Part shown: piece after piece, positions 14,101 to 29,100 of the stretch
How positions within the stretch are numbered: position 1 is the stretch's first letter
Layout: every line of letters starts with the position of its first letter
Assembly (NCBI GenBank): GCA_013396525.1
Contig: VWYX01000695.1
Span: 62,001-126,000 of the forward strand
Reading direction: 5' to 3'
DNA length: 64,000 bases
From: Chaetorhynchus papuensis
Lineage: Eukaryota; Chordata; Aves; Passeriformes; Rhipiduridae
Program-made: the position numbers and the translations under genes
Notes under the pieces: model-generated
The model's database searches: none
What the model was told of the DNA's origin: nothing
Seen by the model: the letters and a program-made list of their open reading frames with translations, nothing else

Positions 14101-17100
14101 CATATAGTGCGGCTACCACACTTCACTTTCATTAAAACATGCTCTAAAAGAATAAAAATCAGTGGCTGTCTTTTTCCAGTGAGTCATGAACCAGAAACAA
14201 TCTGGACAGTTTCCAGATACCAGTACCTGGGGTTCTGGCCAGTTAAAAAGCAGACGTGGATCAAGATGTAAATATTTCGGTTGAACGTCATCTTCAAAAC
14301 TTAGCAATAGCATTTACTCTGTGAACAAAATGTCCCTTCTGCTTTTGATGAATCTGGTTCAACAGCTCTATCATTCAAATTGGTTCTGAGTTGTGAGAAG
14401 ATATATTCTGTTGGGAAATCCTTTGTCATGCACCTGTGGGATTTTTTTTCCCTCAAAAATGTGTCCATCTTTTATCATTGCTAATATTTACATACGGGAC
14501 TCCTTTGTTGGTGAGAGGCATTGAAATGACAGAACAATAGGAAAAAACCATCTTCTATTTAACGACTTTGCAGGAATTTTTGGCTCATGGCCTCAGCAAC
14601 GTGATTCCTTCATTTTTCTTTTGCATACCAAGTGCTGCAGCGATGGGACGGACGGCACTTTTATACAGTACAGGAGCCAAAACACAGGTAACAGCTTAGA
14701 GTAAAGTACATCGGAGAATTAAAGCTGTGATTCTGCTCACTGGAATTTGTACTGATTTATCCATTGTATTTCCCTAGCCTCCCTTCTCCTCTGTCCTGGG
14801 AATGACTCTGCCCTGTCATTTTTAACAATCTGCATTAAACTGCATTCAATCAGGGATGTCTTCCTAGGAAAGATGATGGTTCCACTTATTAATTTTTACC
14901 CGTTTCATTCAACGTAAACTGTAAGGTCTGTGGCAGCAAAGAAGTTAGGAGTTGTGTTTTCAGACTGCAGAAAACTACATAAAAGCCCTTTCAGTTTATT
15001 TGTCAGCATTGTAACAAAAGTGCCCTCTAACGGTGTTTAATGGATTTAATGGTACTGTCTAAACGGAAGTTTTAGGAAAAAATCACATTTAATTTAGTGC
15101 TTCTATCTGATTTCCAAAATAACATGAATGTAACCTTTAGAGCTGTTTGTTAAAAAAACACAAGTAATCTCCCATCTTCTGCCTTGTGACATGGTGTACT
15201 TGTCCTATCCCTCAGTGTACACTGAGCCCAGAGAGATGACATTTAGATTTTTGAGGATTTTTTGGGCTATTTCCTGCTGTAAGAAAGTAAACCCACAAGT
15301 TCTTATTACAGTCGCTGAGGTAAGAGGGGACTGTAATTGCTGAAAATGATAATTGTGACCCTGTCAGCCTGTCATCTGTCCGAATTGTGCTTGTGAGCAA
15401 GAGAGATGGCAAACCACCTATGGCACCCCCACAGCATTGCCTCTTCCTCTGAAACTCAAGGTGGCAACCTGCCATCAACGTTATGCCCTTTGGAGTTGCT
15501 ATTCTCCCAGGTGAAAAGTGACAGGACAAGAGGAAACACCACCAAGCTGAGACAGGGAAGGTTTAGATTAGAGATCAGGAATTTTTTTTTTCCATAGAAA
15601 GGGTTGTAAAGCATTAGAACAGACTGTCCAGAGTAATGGCAGAGTCACCATCTTGGGAAGTTTTCAAAAATTGTGTGAATATGGCACTTGAGGACATGGT
15701 TTAACAGTGAACCACCAGGGTGGTGGTGCTGGGTTGACGGTTGGACTTGATGACCCAAAAGGTCTCTTCTAACCTTAACAATTCTATGATTCAATGATTC
15801 CATTGTCATTTTATAGCTGTTGCCCTTGCCTGTATAAAGGACATTAGCTGCAAGGAAAAGGTTCATGAGGTACAAGACTGAGTGCAATCCATAGGTACTG
15901 TTTCTCCTCAACCATGTTCTCCAATTATTTCTCAGGCCACAATATTAAGGAATTATACAGGGCTTTACTTCAATACTCCACATGTCAAATACTTGCTAAT
16001 TAGCCTACAGAACTAACTTAATCATAATGAATAATCTATCAAATAATAATCTTGAAAAGTATTTATATGCAAATATTTTAGGGACCACTTGGCTATTAGG
16101 TACTTCATATATTTTAGTTGAATTTGATGTCATACCATGTGCCATCATCCTCACAGACATTCTCTTCTGTAACCAGTTAATGTACTGATTGTACAATTTG
16201 CAGTTGTACTGCATCATGTTGTACTGGCTTTGCCATGGAAGGTTTGAGGTAACCCTGCAGACCCATAACGTGAAGGCTCACAGGGTATTTGAGCACTTTG
16301 GCTCTGGTACATCTAGGCAAAGACCCCGATAAAAGGTTATTCGATGCATGAAATGGAAAAAGAAACCACTATGATATGATTTCAAGATAGCAAACACGGT
16401 AAAAGTCTGCTTGGTTTATCCATTGGTTTCACAGTATAGCAATGCCTGCCTTTAAAAGTCAGAGTATGGCTGAGTTAGCACTGTGACAGTATTTTAATAG
16501 GCATAAATGCCCTCTTGGAAAGCAACACATCAGCTTAATCCTCTCCTTTGTGACTGTCTAGGCAGAATGAAGACATGAGAAGATCATCACAAATATTGGT
16601 GAGGTCATAGGCAAAAAGAAGCCTTGCTTTAATTACATAGAGGGAAGTCAGTTTGGCACAGGGCATGGAAGAAAAGCAGAGAGCCTTTCAGGGGCACAGA
16701 GCAGCCCTTTTTTTCTCAAATGGCTATACCTGGGATGCAGTTTTGTCATTTGTTCCTCAGTAATATATTTTCCTGGGAGAAAACAGAAGTGAGGAACTCT
16801 TATCATGGACTAGAAGTGTCCTTCAAATAGCATCAACACTTTTTTTTCTTGCTCTTTATGAAGGCAGAAAGAGGAAAAAGTTCCTTCTGACTCTACCAGC
16901 AGATTTTCTGTCCCTTTTTCTGTAAACACTTTGTCTATCATTCCTGACGGTATTTTTAAGTACACCATGACTTTAATTTCCTAATGTTTTAACAACTTGT
17001 CTGGTTTTGTTTTTAACAACTTGTCTCTTAAAATGAAACCTAATTATTTTAGTAAAGAAGCATATTATCAATATAAAAATAAAGTGAGCATCTGTCTACT

Positions 17101-20100
17101 TACCGTCAAAAACCTTCTGTGAATCTGAACTGTATATTTATAAGACCAGAAGTACTCAGTGAGCACTCAGAGCAGAATAGGACAGTGCAATTTTACTGTA
17201 GTTTTCCATGAGATTAATACTATAAACACTGTGAAGAAACATATAATTATTATGTTACCATATATTTTTCTGAATTTATATTACTTGCATTAATTATAAT
17301 CTTTAAGACATATTTTTAAATTGTGCCTACATTTTCTTAACTAAACACACTGATAGTAACATGAAATTGTTAGTGGTGTCTGGTTTAACAGTAGTGTTCT
17401 TTTAGTGTTAATCCCAGCAAAAGAAGTTAGAAGTCTTCTCTTGTGGAAAAAATGATAGCATACATAATTCCTGCTTAGTGCTATGACAAATCTGTTATTT
17501 AGTACAACAGAGGGTGCATGGCTGTAAATAAGTTGCAGAATGACAGTGGGTGCTGAGAAACTTCTGGGATGAGATGTGCAAACACACAATATTAATAACC
17601 ATTAATTAATGGTGTAAGAGATTCTCTGATCTATATCAGTGGGCTGACAGCAGGGTCAAGCACAGATATTGAGATCTCTCACTGTGTTTTTGCTGTAGTT
17701 GATTAAAGGTAATAATTGGAGATTAAAATTGAAATGATATGCATCTGCAATCCACAGAAACATTAACAGCTAACACCTTCAACATCTGATTCTTGATTTT
17801 GCCTACAATATTTCATGATTTAGCCTTTTCACAATTTCTTTTGTTGTTTTTGTTGTTGTTGTTGGACTGAATGATCTGCAATTCCTGTTTATTGTTTTAG
17901 GTGGCTTGCCTTATCTCTTGTGTATTAATTCTTGTGGTGATCTATGCAATTGGACCTCTGCTGTACTGGCTTCCTATGGTACGGTACTTAACCTCTTTAA
18001 AGATTAAGATGTCAACCATTTTCTAATGACAGTTTCTTTCAGGGAAAGATGGTGCAACCTCTAGAATAGCTCTATTTAATTTCAGTGGCTGAAAGAATAG
18101 TCAGGGCGCTACAAACCTCGAAATCATAAAATACAGAGGTGACAGCAGAAGACATCTAGATTTTAGACACATATAATTACATTTATAGGCTATCATGTCA
18201 GCGTATAGAAGTGAATTTCTCTTCTACTTACTTTCAGCATGTAGGTTTATGAAAAATATACATCCAGGTTGCTGTGAATTTGTAAATTGACAAAGTGTGG
18301 TAGAAATTAATGAAGATTCATGATATTTCTCCAAGATATGCATATGATATACAACTTTGCTTTTCAAATAAATTTGACACAAATTATTTTAGATAGTGAT
18401 ATAAGCTTAATTACAGAAAGATTATGAAAAGTATTCTTATATCTCTGTCATGGAATACATCTACGCTAGGACTCTACGAAGCAGGGTGGCATCTTTTCCC
18501 ATAAGCTATATCTAGCTTTTGCTATTACAAATTAATAGTTAATTTTAACTAGAGGCATGTCAAAGCTGCAAAATACAGCTCCAAAATTATCCACAATTTT
18601 GCCATGTACATGAAGTTTTAACTCAACCATGTTTAAAAATTACTTTGTGCTATTGTTTACATGGTGTCATGAAAGTTCTCACTTTTCAAACACAGATCCT
18701 TTTATAGCTTATTTTAACCATGCAAAGTAAGGACGCTTGAAGAAGGGTGCTCAATATGTCCTGTTTTTTTGCTATACTTTTTCCCTACATTCATTTGTTT
18801 TTATATGGATTGTATGTGAATTTTGACTGGTTTCCTGTAGGCTTCCCCCCCCCATATTTTAAAAATACTTTTTGGTTTTTGCTTTCTTGATAATTTATTT
18901 CTCTTCTAATACGCTTTTTCAGCCCATCTATGCACTGCAAGTCCACCGGTTTGTACTCCGTTCTTTTTGGCTCTAGACGATTTCTTCACCTAGATTTCTT
19001 CATCCATCTCCTCCTCCTTCCTGATTCAAAGAACAAAAAATTATTTTGTTTGCTTCAAAATTAATGGACTTTTGCCCTAGAGGCCTTCTCTAGCTGAAGG
19101 GAAGGAAGTGAGGAAGGGGGAGTTAAAATTCTTCACTGCATAGAAGTTGAGTGCTGATTTGCTTTTGAGTCCTTCAGACTGTGGCAGAATGTATCTGGTC
19201 TACGATGCATGGAAGAGTCTTGGGTTGTCCCGAGGCTTCTGCCATTTTTCTCACAATTAGTTAGCCTGTAGATTGCCTTCCCCAAAAAAAAAAAGGGGGA
19301 TACGGGGGTTGATGCTGTTAGCACCTATCACAAGGACACCTGTGCTTATGTCATTTTCTAAACACCAGCCATTTTTTTTTACCATTTAATTATGATATTG
19401 ACTGCTAAATTAAAGTAGCAGCAGAAAATTTGTTTTCACTAGCAATTCTGCAAATGGCTTTTGTTTTTATGTCTTTGCAGTGTGTGTTAGCAAGCATTAT
19501 TGTTGTGGGCTTGAAGGGGATGCTAATGCAGTTCCGTGACTTAAAAAAATATTGGAAAGTGGATAAAATAGACTGGGTAAGTAAAACTTAAGCTAAGGAG
19601 GTTTTCCTGAGACTGTTTGGCAAACACCTGTTAACTAAACTGTAATAGTTCTGTGGCCCTGGAAGAGATAAGTGCAAGGTATTATTAGTAGTACTTTTTG
19701 TGCACTATCAGCTCAGAAGAACAGCATCTGTAATATCAGTTGTATTAAAAAATGACATTTTAGCAAACGATAAAGAATCAAACCTAATGCTAGAGATGTG
19801 TATACAGGCAGATCAAGTTAATGTCAGCAAATACGTGTCTAATTTTTATGTCTTCTCTATCTGTTTAACATGCTTTTGCTACTGTAGCATTACTGAAGAG
19901 ATTTTGGTATCTTCATCCTCTGGGAATATGGAATGACCACACAGGTCAAACAGAACTGGAAACACTAGAAAGATACATATTGAGGGGTGCTGTAGGCAAA
20001 TTGCCTTAACTCTTTCAGATTTTGCAAACAGAATATCTGCTGTTTGAACATAGTGAAAGATTCTGCACTATGAGAGGAGGAATACATCAGAAAGAGTAGA

Positions 20101-23100
20101 TAGGTGAAAAGAGATATAGTATGAAAATCTAGTTTAATGCAGAATCTAAAGAGTCTGAGACATTTTGCACAGAATTCCTAGCAAATTAAAGATGAATCCA
20201 TGTGTAAGAAGACTCCTGGATTTCTCTTCTGTGGGAGATTTTGGATGTAATGGCCAATTAGTGGAACCAAAATTTCTATGCACTTACATAAATACATACT
20301 TGCTGACATCCCATATGTTTGAGTTAACAACACTCAGAAAGGTATTTTGGCCATATAATCCTTTTCTGTGGTGGGATATACAAGTAATTGGAGTTAACAT
20401 TGAACTTTGTTGACTTCACCAGTGACTTAGTATTCTACAGCAGAAATGGTTAAGTCTAGACTGAATAAACTGTTTTTTACTAGAGTACTGGATTAAGTAT
20501 GGGAAACAGAGCTGAGCAAACAACATCAAGTTTGACTGTGAGATTTTTTGCACTTAGTTGCAGAAAACTAGAGGTGCAGAAAACTTCTTTTTAGGGGTTT
20601 CTTTTGTATTATCCAGAAAAATAGCTCTATCTTTCATGAAATCTTTTCTTCCTCAAGCAGTAAAATTCTGAAAATATTTTCTGTCTCTTGTATTGTATTT
20701 GATCTTCAGCTTAACCCATATTGTCAGTGACAGAAGTGGTGGATGATGTTGATCAAGAATTATTTTGGGAACAATGGACTTAAAATGTTGGTAGTTATGG
20801 GAGAGAGGTATATCTTCTCCATCAGTTCATTGAGATAATAAGTCGTTATGTTTTCCAGCAGGATATTCTGGAATCTCACTAGATTCGACACATCTTCACA
20901 GATAGACTAGCCTAACTGATTTTTGCGTCTCTGGTTTTGGCAGAAAAGGTTGTGTGAGTGGTTAGTTACTACATCTCTGACGTCTGTCATCATTTCTAAG
21001 AGAGTTATAGAATGGGGGAGTTTGCTGGGTTCATCTTTTTGACTAAACATACTTGAGCACCGATTTATCTTCAAGTAGTTTTACCATCAGTCCTTAGCTT
21101 GACAGGATAAATCATCTTGCTTAAAATAGCATAGCTTAAAGTAAGCCTATAAACATTGATCTTGCCTTGCTGCCTGTTCTGAGGAGCTCCACCAAGGCCA
21201 GTGATTTGTGTAACTACACTGGTGTTATTTTGGCCGGAAAAGATTCACCCCAGCAACTGACAGAACACTGGAAATGAATCATTCCATCACCCAGGTTATC
21301 CAAAGTGTTTTGAAGATAGAAACTCTAACAAAACATTTGGAAGTAATTAGCAGTTGTCCTTTCTGGAACTGATTCTTTGAAGGGTGTGTGTCATGTAGCA
21401 TTGAAGTCAGGTTTGTTTTGCTTGTAAGTCTGGCAAATGATAGTGCATGGAAACAGAATATTACGGAATTTGTTACCTTGTTCCTTCTTTAAGCATCTCG
21501 TGAAACACAAGTGGTATGACAAATGGTTATTTATTTGTTGATTAGTTCTTTATAAACATAATCCTTTTAAATGTGGAAGGTAAGATACTGCTCAGGAGTT
21601 GGACTTGAGCATCTTCATTGTTTCATTCTATCACAGGATATTCTGGGTTTCTATGAAATATCTTCTTTCAGCCATCTTTTTCTTTCAGATTTACATCCCA
21701 CCTCTCAAATCACATTCGACTGCTTTTTAGCTAGTACCCCACTGTCCTTATTCCAGAGATCTCTTTCCTGCTATTCATAGCATCCATATGAACTTCAAAT
21801 GTCTCCTGCTTCAGTTAAAGTCTTCTGTCAGTCCCTACACCTTGGCTGGATGACTTCAACAATCTCAGATGAATAATTGCACTATTCCATTATATATGTT
21901 ATATGCATAACTGAGAGCGATTTGTCTTGATTTTTTTTCCCCTCTTTTTCTGGGAACTGCCAGGAAGCTAATCTGGCATTAGTCTGTAAATATATCCCAC
22001 TTCCCAGATCCTCAGGTCAAAATTTGATTTCCTTGTCCTTTCTATAAGCCTAATTTCTTATGCAGGCCCACTTGACTAACTTGCCATTTTTATTCTCCAG
22101 CTTGACAGTGCACTTTCCTAGTATCACTAAAAAGGCCAGTGAAGTTCTTGTTAACTCTTGATTTTAAGGCTCAGCATCACAGATAAACTGTCTTTTAAGA
22201 CAGACAAAAACGACTGCCTGGCAATGGACTGCTGAAGAAAAATGTTCTCTTTGCTGTTAACAGTTGGACTTGAAAGTGAGATGGAGGGAAAGTATTTCAG
22301 AAGGTGGTGTTCTAAGTGAAACATTATAATAGAGTAAGGATCATTTTCATGAGTTAATTATATAGCAGGGATTTGGGAAGTCCAGCAGTGGAACAGTTTG
22401 GCATTTAAAAAGAAAAAAATGTTTTAAAGTTGCACATTTGTCTTGACCAGAAAATGACCACAGTTGAGGCAAAGCCAGGTTGCATGCCTGACTTGTAAGG
22501 CAGAAAGAATGGCAAGAATTTATGGTAAAAATTACACATTCCCAACATGGAGTTGTGATGACAGGTAGTTATGGATGCATGAATTGTAATTCTATGAACA
22601 TATATTAATATTAAAGGATGTGAGGAATGCTACTAATTCAGCAATTAAAGTAGATCCAAGAATGAAGGTCTCATTTTTGACAGGCATCCTCCAAGATCCT
22701 CCATTGTGAATTTTTGAGACATGGATCCAACACCCTGTCAATCTAGTTTGTCAAAATATTTAGAGGACATGGCCTAGAAAAGGTCTTCCTTGAAAATTTT
22801 GGAGCTCATTAGTGCAATTTCTTGGGGTATTTTAGAACTTTTTCACATACTATCCTCAGGAGGAAGATGGCCTTTTAAATTTGTTCATCACACATGGGTC
22901 CTGATTCATGAGAGGGCTCTGAGAGCTCTCAGGGCTCTGCTATACAGACAATTTTCTACGACGTAGGAAACCACCTCTTCTGTGAGAATAATTTTACATC
23001 AATGCCTCTAGCTTATGACATCCTAGGGAGATTTTCTATTCTTCCTGCATTAGTGAATATGCTACTGCGAGTTATATTACTTGTGCTGTAGTTGGTCTCA

Positions 23101-26100
23101 GTGGGGTGGGAAGGAATTTGCAAATGCTTAATCCACTGAAAGTATGATTACCATATAAATTATTTTTAAAGAGTAATATTTGTATCAGTCCCTCTGTCTC
23201 CAGGGCTGTTTGCAAACAAATACTGACTCAACCATTGTGTTGAATGCCTGTGAAAAATTATATTAAAGAACTACCATAACACTTTATTATCATAGGATCA
23301 TTTAGGTTGGAAAAGACATTTAAAGACCACCTAGACCAACTGTTAACCCAGCACTGCCAAGTCTGCCCCTAAACCATGTCCCTAAGTGCATTAAGCACTG
23401 AGTTCCTGCTCTATGGCTGTGGTGGTCTTCACTTGAATCCTACGTTTTGATGAAGTGTGTGCTGAGGATGAATGCACACGTTAGTCATTTGTCTGCAGAA
23501 GGATGTGGGAGCATGGCCACGTCACTCAGTGCTTAGAGCCAGAGACTCCTCCAGGACTCCAGCATCTTCCCTGCTGAGAAAGCTCCTGAATGAGCAGGCT
23601 TTAAAGGGATTCTCCTTTTGGCTATATGCTGGTGGCTGCAGCACGGGCCTCTGTCTGAGCAACTCATCACAGCCTCACATTACAGACAGTACAGAACTGG
23701 TCAGTCGAGTCATGTTCATCTCTTCCTCCATTAGGCAACAGCACAACCAGGCAGGAGTTAGATAAACTGCATCCTGAATTTTCTTCATCCTGATAACCAA
23801 ATCCATGCATTATGGTAGGAAACCAGACAGCTGTGTTGCAGGTAGTTAAGTGCAAGGAACCCTGCCCATTCAGGTGATAGCTGATCGTCTCCTCAGTCTG
23901 CAATGACAAAGGGAAGTGCATAATCTGGTTTCAAACTGGTACAGAAACATTTATTATCACCACACCTTAGCACTGCATTGTTAGCCCTAGGTTCAGAAAG
24001 TATTCTGCAATTTATTTATATGCTTTTTCCTACCAAGTGCTGATTTTAGACTGTCATCAAGGGTGGATGATTAGACGCTATGAAATGGAATGTCTAGATG
24101 GAGGCAGCTGCTATACACAGTCACTGTACCTCTCAGTGCTTCTGTTACTTTCTGATATATACAGGAGTTGACATAAATCCATTTCTTCTGTTTATTTCTT
24201 TTCTCCCTCTTTAGAGGTTTTCTTTAAATTAGTACAGTACAAGGATACTTTGAAGGTGGATTTTGTTTTGATTTTTGAAATTAACATTTGCCTATAATAC
24301 ATTTTTGCTAAGATTTGAAGAGTGATTAGATTCTATCTGTCCTGGAGTATGCAATAACCATCTTGAAGTAAATTGCCAAGGAAAACTTTGATATTTTTAT
24401 GACTTCTTTGTTGAACTTTGCAATAACCCATGAATTAAAAAAAAAAAAAAAAGTCTATCAGATCAACATAACTTCTTTCTACAAGTTTGATGCTACCCTA
24501 ATTAAAGAAGTACTGACTCCAGGCCAATACAAAGCACTGAAAAGGTGATTGACTAATGAGAATATGATTGTTTTGGCTCAGGCTCTACAACGAAGGCAGT
24601 CTCTGATTACAGTTAAGATGTAAGATACTAGACTGCTGGAGAGGCACTTAACTAAGCTTTCTCGGTACTCAGCAGTACTGAAACATTTCTGGCTTTGATT
24701 CTTCCCATGCAGACTTTGTATTGGGTTTTTATGCTTTCTGTTTTCTTCTGAGACATAAGAATTTTGCAGGTCTGCAGCAGTGATTTAGTTAGATGTGATG
24801 AGGTTCAGGTCTGCAGCTTAACTGGATTGCACTGAAGTGGATTCAGGTGTTGTCAAGGGTTCAGCCTTATTAAGACAATTTAGTTCTTAATCTCTCAGGT
24901 TTGTAGTAGTTCTGTTAGCCTTTCCATGTCCAGGTGAGCTTCTTTATAAATATATATTGGATCTATAAATCTTAGCATTTCTTTCTTTTTCATTAATCAG
25001 AACGCAATATCTGTTGCTTGTAAAAGTATTGCACGTATGCAAATATACGCACAACAATTTGTATAAGGTGTCATGTTAAAATACAACTGGTGATTGAGGA
25101 CAGTTTCAGTTTACCTCTTTGCCTAGCAGCCATCCTGTTGAAGAAATGAAAAATCTTTTGCAGTAGTTAGGAATATTGAAGATGAGGGAGGAAAAGGCTT
25201 CTTGGTAGACTCATGTAACACTCTGTCCTCTGTGAAGCACAAGTTAGTATGGCATGACATTTTATAATTCATAAAATAACAGTTCTGAGATCTGCTCAAG
25301 CAAAATTCTTGTGGTTAGGCTGAAAGTATTCTATTGTCTCTGGCTTTTGTGAGTGAAAGCATCAGAAAGGATAATCTTAACACTGATTGTGCCATTGTAA
25401 CGTGATCTGTTATTCTGCAAACAGGAACAAGAAGCACTGCAATTCTTGAAACAGGTACCTGTGGGGCTCTGTATATCCAGAGCAGTGAAAGTACTTTCCA
25501 TTCTTCTTTAACACCTTTTACAGAAATATTAGATAGCAGTCTTTGCTTAAGGCTCCCTCAAGGAAAGAAATATGTGCTTTATTATACCAGTTAGGTTGGT
25601 ATAAGAAATCAAGTAATTTGTACTTTTCTTTTAATTGTAAAATCTGTGTGTCTCTTAGCTGTACACATCATTGTAGTATGGAAATAAAAGTGATCATTTC
25701 TGGTTAGAAAATAACTAAGGAAAATTTGAAATGTGAAAGTTTTTTAAAGTTTTTTTTAAACATTTTTAGTTTCTTCTCAAAGTGACTTTAGTTTCAGATG
25801 TGCTTCTCTGTATTTTTTAAAATTTTATTTAAAATGAATCCAGAGTTCTAGTAATCAAATATTGAAAGATGGGGAATAATATGAAATCACACCATTTCCA
25901 CTGGAAGGAATTATTTCCCCAGTAATTTTTATGTGAAAGGAAAGGAGGATTTAAAATCTATGCAGTGAAGAAGGTGACAAGAATTTGCAATGTGAAAAAT
26001 AAAATACAGGTTTTCCAAAACAACTGAGTTCATTCTGAATTAAGCTGTTAGTACAAGCACGAATGCTATTTTAGGTAACCCTGGAAGGAACCTCTGGGAG

Positions 26101-29100
26101 CACTGGGATGAGTTGAGCCTTGCTGTACGTGGTCTCCCATGGGGAGGCATTATTTTAATTGCTAATTCAGTCTCCAGTATTTGCCAGTTCAAAGATCCAA
26201 ATGTTCACATCTGAGAAACCATCTTAGTTTTAAAAATCTTTATTTCTGATTCATAAAATGCACACTGCTATAAAATTTGAAACTAATCACTTCTTTTTGC
26301 TCCCCTCCTTAAAGAGCATCTGGGTTAGTACCTATGTGTTTACAATTTGCTTTGCTGCTAATGTGGGACTGCTGTACGGCGTTGTCTGCACTGTAGTAAT
26401 TGTGATTTTCCGCTTTCCCAGGTAAGAAACAATTCACTGAAATGTTCTGCTAGCACATCATTATGTATTCTTTCTGCATATTGCTTCACAGTCAGGATAG
26501 ACATACGGTATACTAAATATAACAACTAAACTTCAGGTTTTTAATTGCAGAAAATTGCAAGATAAGACAATTCAAAAGGAAAAGTCACATCTGTGCATTT
26601 ACTGTAGACAAAGAATCTCTAAAACATTTTATAAAATGGCATTATTTTGTGATTTCTGTTATTATTGCACATCTGTATGATTCGTTATGTGAAGGTAGCA
26701 TAAAATCAACTGGAAGACTAATAATATTTTTTTTTCCATTAGATATTTATTTGCTCCTTAAGGAGAAAGTATGTCTGGGAAGCTTTAGTGACTAAGAGCC
26801 TTTATAAACCTCTAGGTACTATGTTGCACAGGAGTTGGTAGTTGACAATTGCACTGCTAATATAGATTAATGAAACATAACTGTACAACTATTCTAATGT
26901 CTAACAAAAAGTATAAGTTCTGTGTATGAATTAGAAAAGTCAGGATAAATAAACTAGAGCAATCAGAAGTTTGGTTTTTTTAAAATATATTACAGTTGCT
27001 ACTTTGGATCATGAGTAAAGAGAAATATAGCTGAGGTTCATGATTGATTTGTGCTACAGAATTAATTCACAGCTCACCAGTCCTGGAAATTACTTGCTGC
27101 TTGCATGCAGTTGTTTGCATGAGCATTGAATCCCACTGAAATTAAGCACAATATAGACAGCTTGATTAAATGCTTGTTAAAGTTAATGGTGTTAGACATT
27201 TGTGCACAGCTCTGTTCTCTTAGAATAAGTTGCAGAACCAGCATGAAAATAGTTCAAAATTTCAAGGCAGTTAAAAATTATGGGAGATAGTTTCTGCTTG
27301 AATCAATCAGTACCTTTGTGATAACATTGTGCTACTCAGCAAACCGAAATTTTGGTATATTCTGGTAGTAAAGCAAAAGGCAAGTTTTCATGTTGTTTTT
27401 ACCCTGAGCCTGGATGTTCGAGGTTCTCCAACAGCAGAAAGGGACGGATATCTAACACAAAAGAGCCTGATCTAGTGGAGACCTCAGTCTGAACATGCAC
27501 TAATTAATGTAAATTTCCATTTACATTAATTAGGCATCTCTCTGTTCTTCAGTGAAGCTGCACACACTTGTCCATGCCATCTAAACACTTTGAACGAGGT
27601 AGCAGCCCTAAAACTGGTACAGACAGGGTTAACAAGATAACCTGTAGTAAGCCATAGAGTCATGAGCAAAAGTGCTGGCAGGAGTGAAGCAAGGAAAATA
27701 CCATGGATTATTTATTGTAGAGTTTCTGTTCAGATGACAGAGTACTGGATGTGGTACATATTATGCATCAGAATGTGTTAAAACCAGCAGCAGCTACAGC
27801 TCCATCTATGCAAAGATGAGAGAACAGCTGAGGTTTGCAAGGCTCATTTGTCTGGCCCCAATACCTGCAAACACTCCTTGTGCATTGGTGCATCTGTCTC
27901 ACAGGATAGCTGGTTTCAGTCTTCTGCAGTTAAATGTGCTCCTGCAAAGGATGTATTGAATCAGAAGATCCTATGCTGAGCTGCCTTTCCAAGGCAACTT
28001 TCTCTTTTCCCTGTGTATTGAGCATAGGAATACTGGCCCTTTCCAGTGAGTCCCCCATTTTGATAGCTAGAGTGCAATGTTCTGCTGCTTAAAGATGTGT
28101 CAATCTCAATGACAAATAAAATATCTTTATTTTTCATGACCCACAGCCATTCTACAAATTTATTTACCCTTTCCTTACAATATGATTTTGCAGATAAAAA
28201 ATATTAATTAAACTTCTTTACTTTTGAAGCTCCAGGTTATATATGAGCTACCTCGACTTGAAAATAGCTCTCTGGCCAGCTAATGAAAATTAAAATTAAT
28301 ATTTTCTTCACCAGAGAATTTCATTATTTATATTTTCAAAATGATATCATAATTCTAAAATTAGCTTTTTACTCTTTAAGTGGATGATTATCAGAAAATA
28401 TAAGGTCTGTAATCACAAGAATAGGCACAGATTGCACTGTCAGACCTTTAAACTACTATGCTGTACTTTGGGGTGTGTGTCTTTTTGTTTCTGTCCAAAA
28501 TTACTAATGATTTACTGTACAGATTTTTCTCTATGTATTGATTGCAGAGCAAAGACACTGAATTTGAAAAATATGAAAGAGGTGGAATATAAATACAAAG
28601 CAGAAGACAATTGTGTAAGTTAATTTCTTTTTTAACCTTTTTTGTGTGCGTGTGTTTCACTAATTCAGATTTGTTTGTTTTCTCTAGTTAGCTACCAGAT
28701 TGTAATCAGGGAATCAAGGGAATGTGTTTATGATATGACCACTTGAAATCTAAAGCCAGTATAATATAATAAAAACAAAACTAGTTGGCCATCAGAAACT
28801 GGAATATTTTCAAGGTTCTGCTGCTTGTCTGCAAAGCGAAGTTAGACAAGTCCGCTTAGGTCTATCTATCTTCGTTTATTTGTAATTTTTGGTTATGAAT
28901 TGCTCTTTCTAAAAGTTTCCTAATTCCTAAATTTAAGGAAATATCTTGCTAGGAATGTCAAAGGCAATCTGATCAGACAATAGCAGTCTCCATATTCTTA
29001 TCACATTTCCTAAAAGTCCTTTGGTGTTCTCATCCTCCCCAATCTCTTTTCTGAAACCATTTCTGCCACCAACCCCTCGTGACCAGACCATCCCAGAGGA

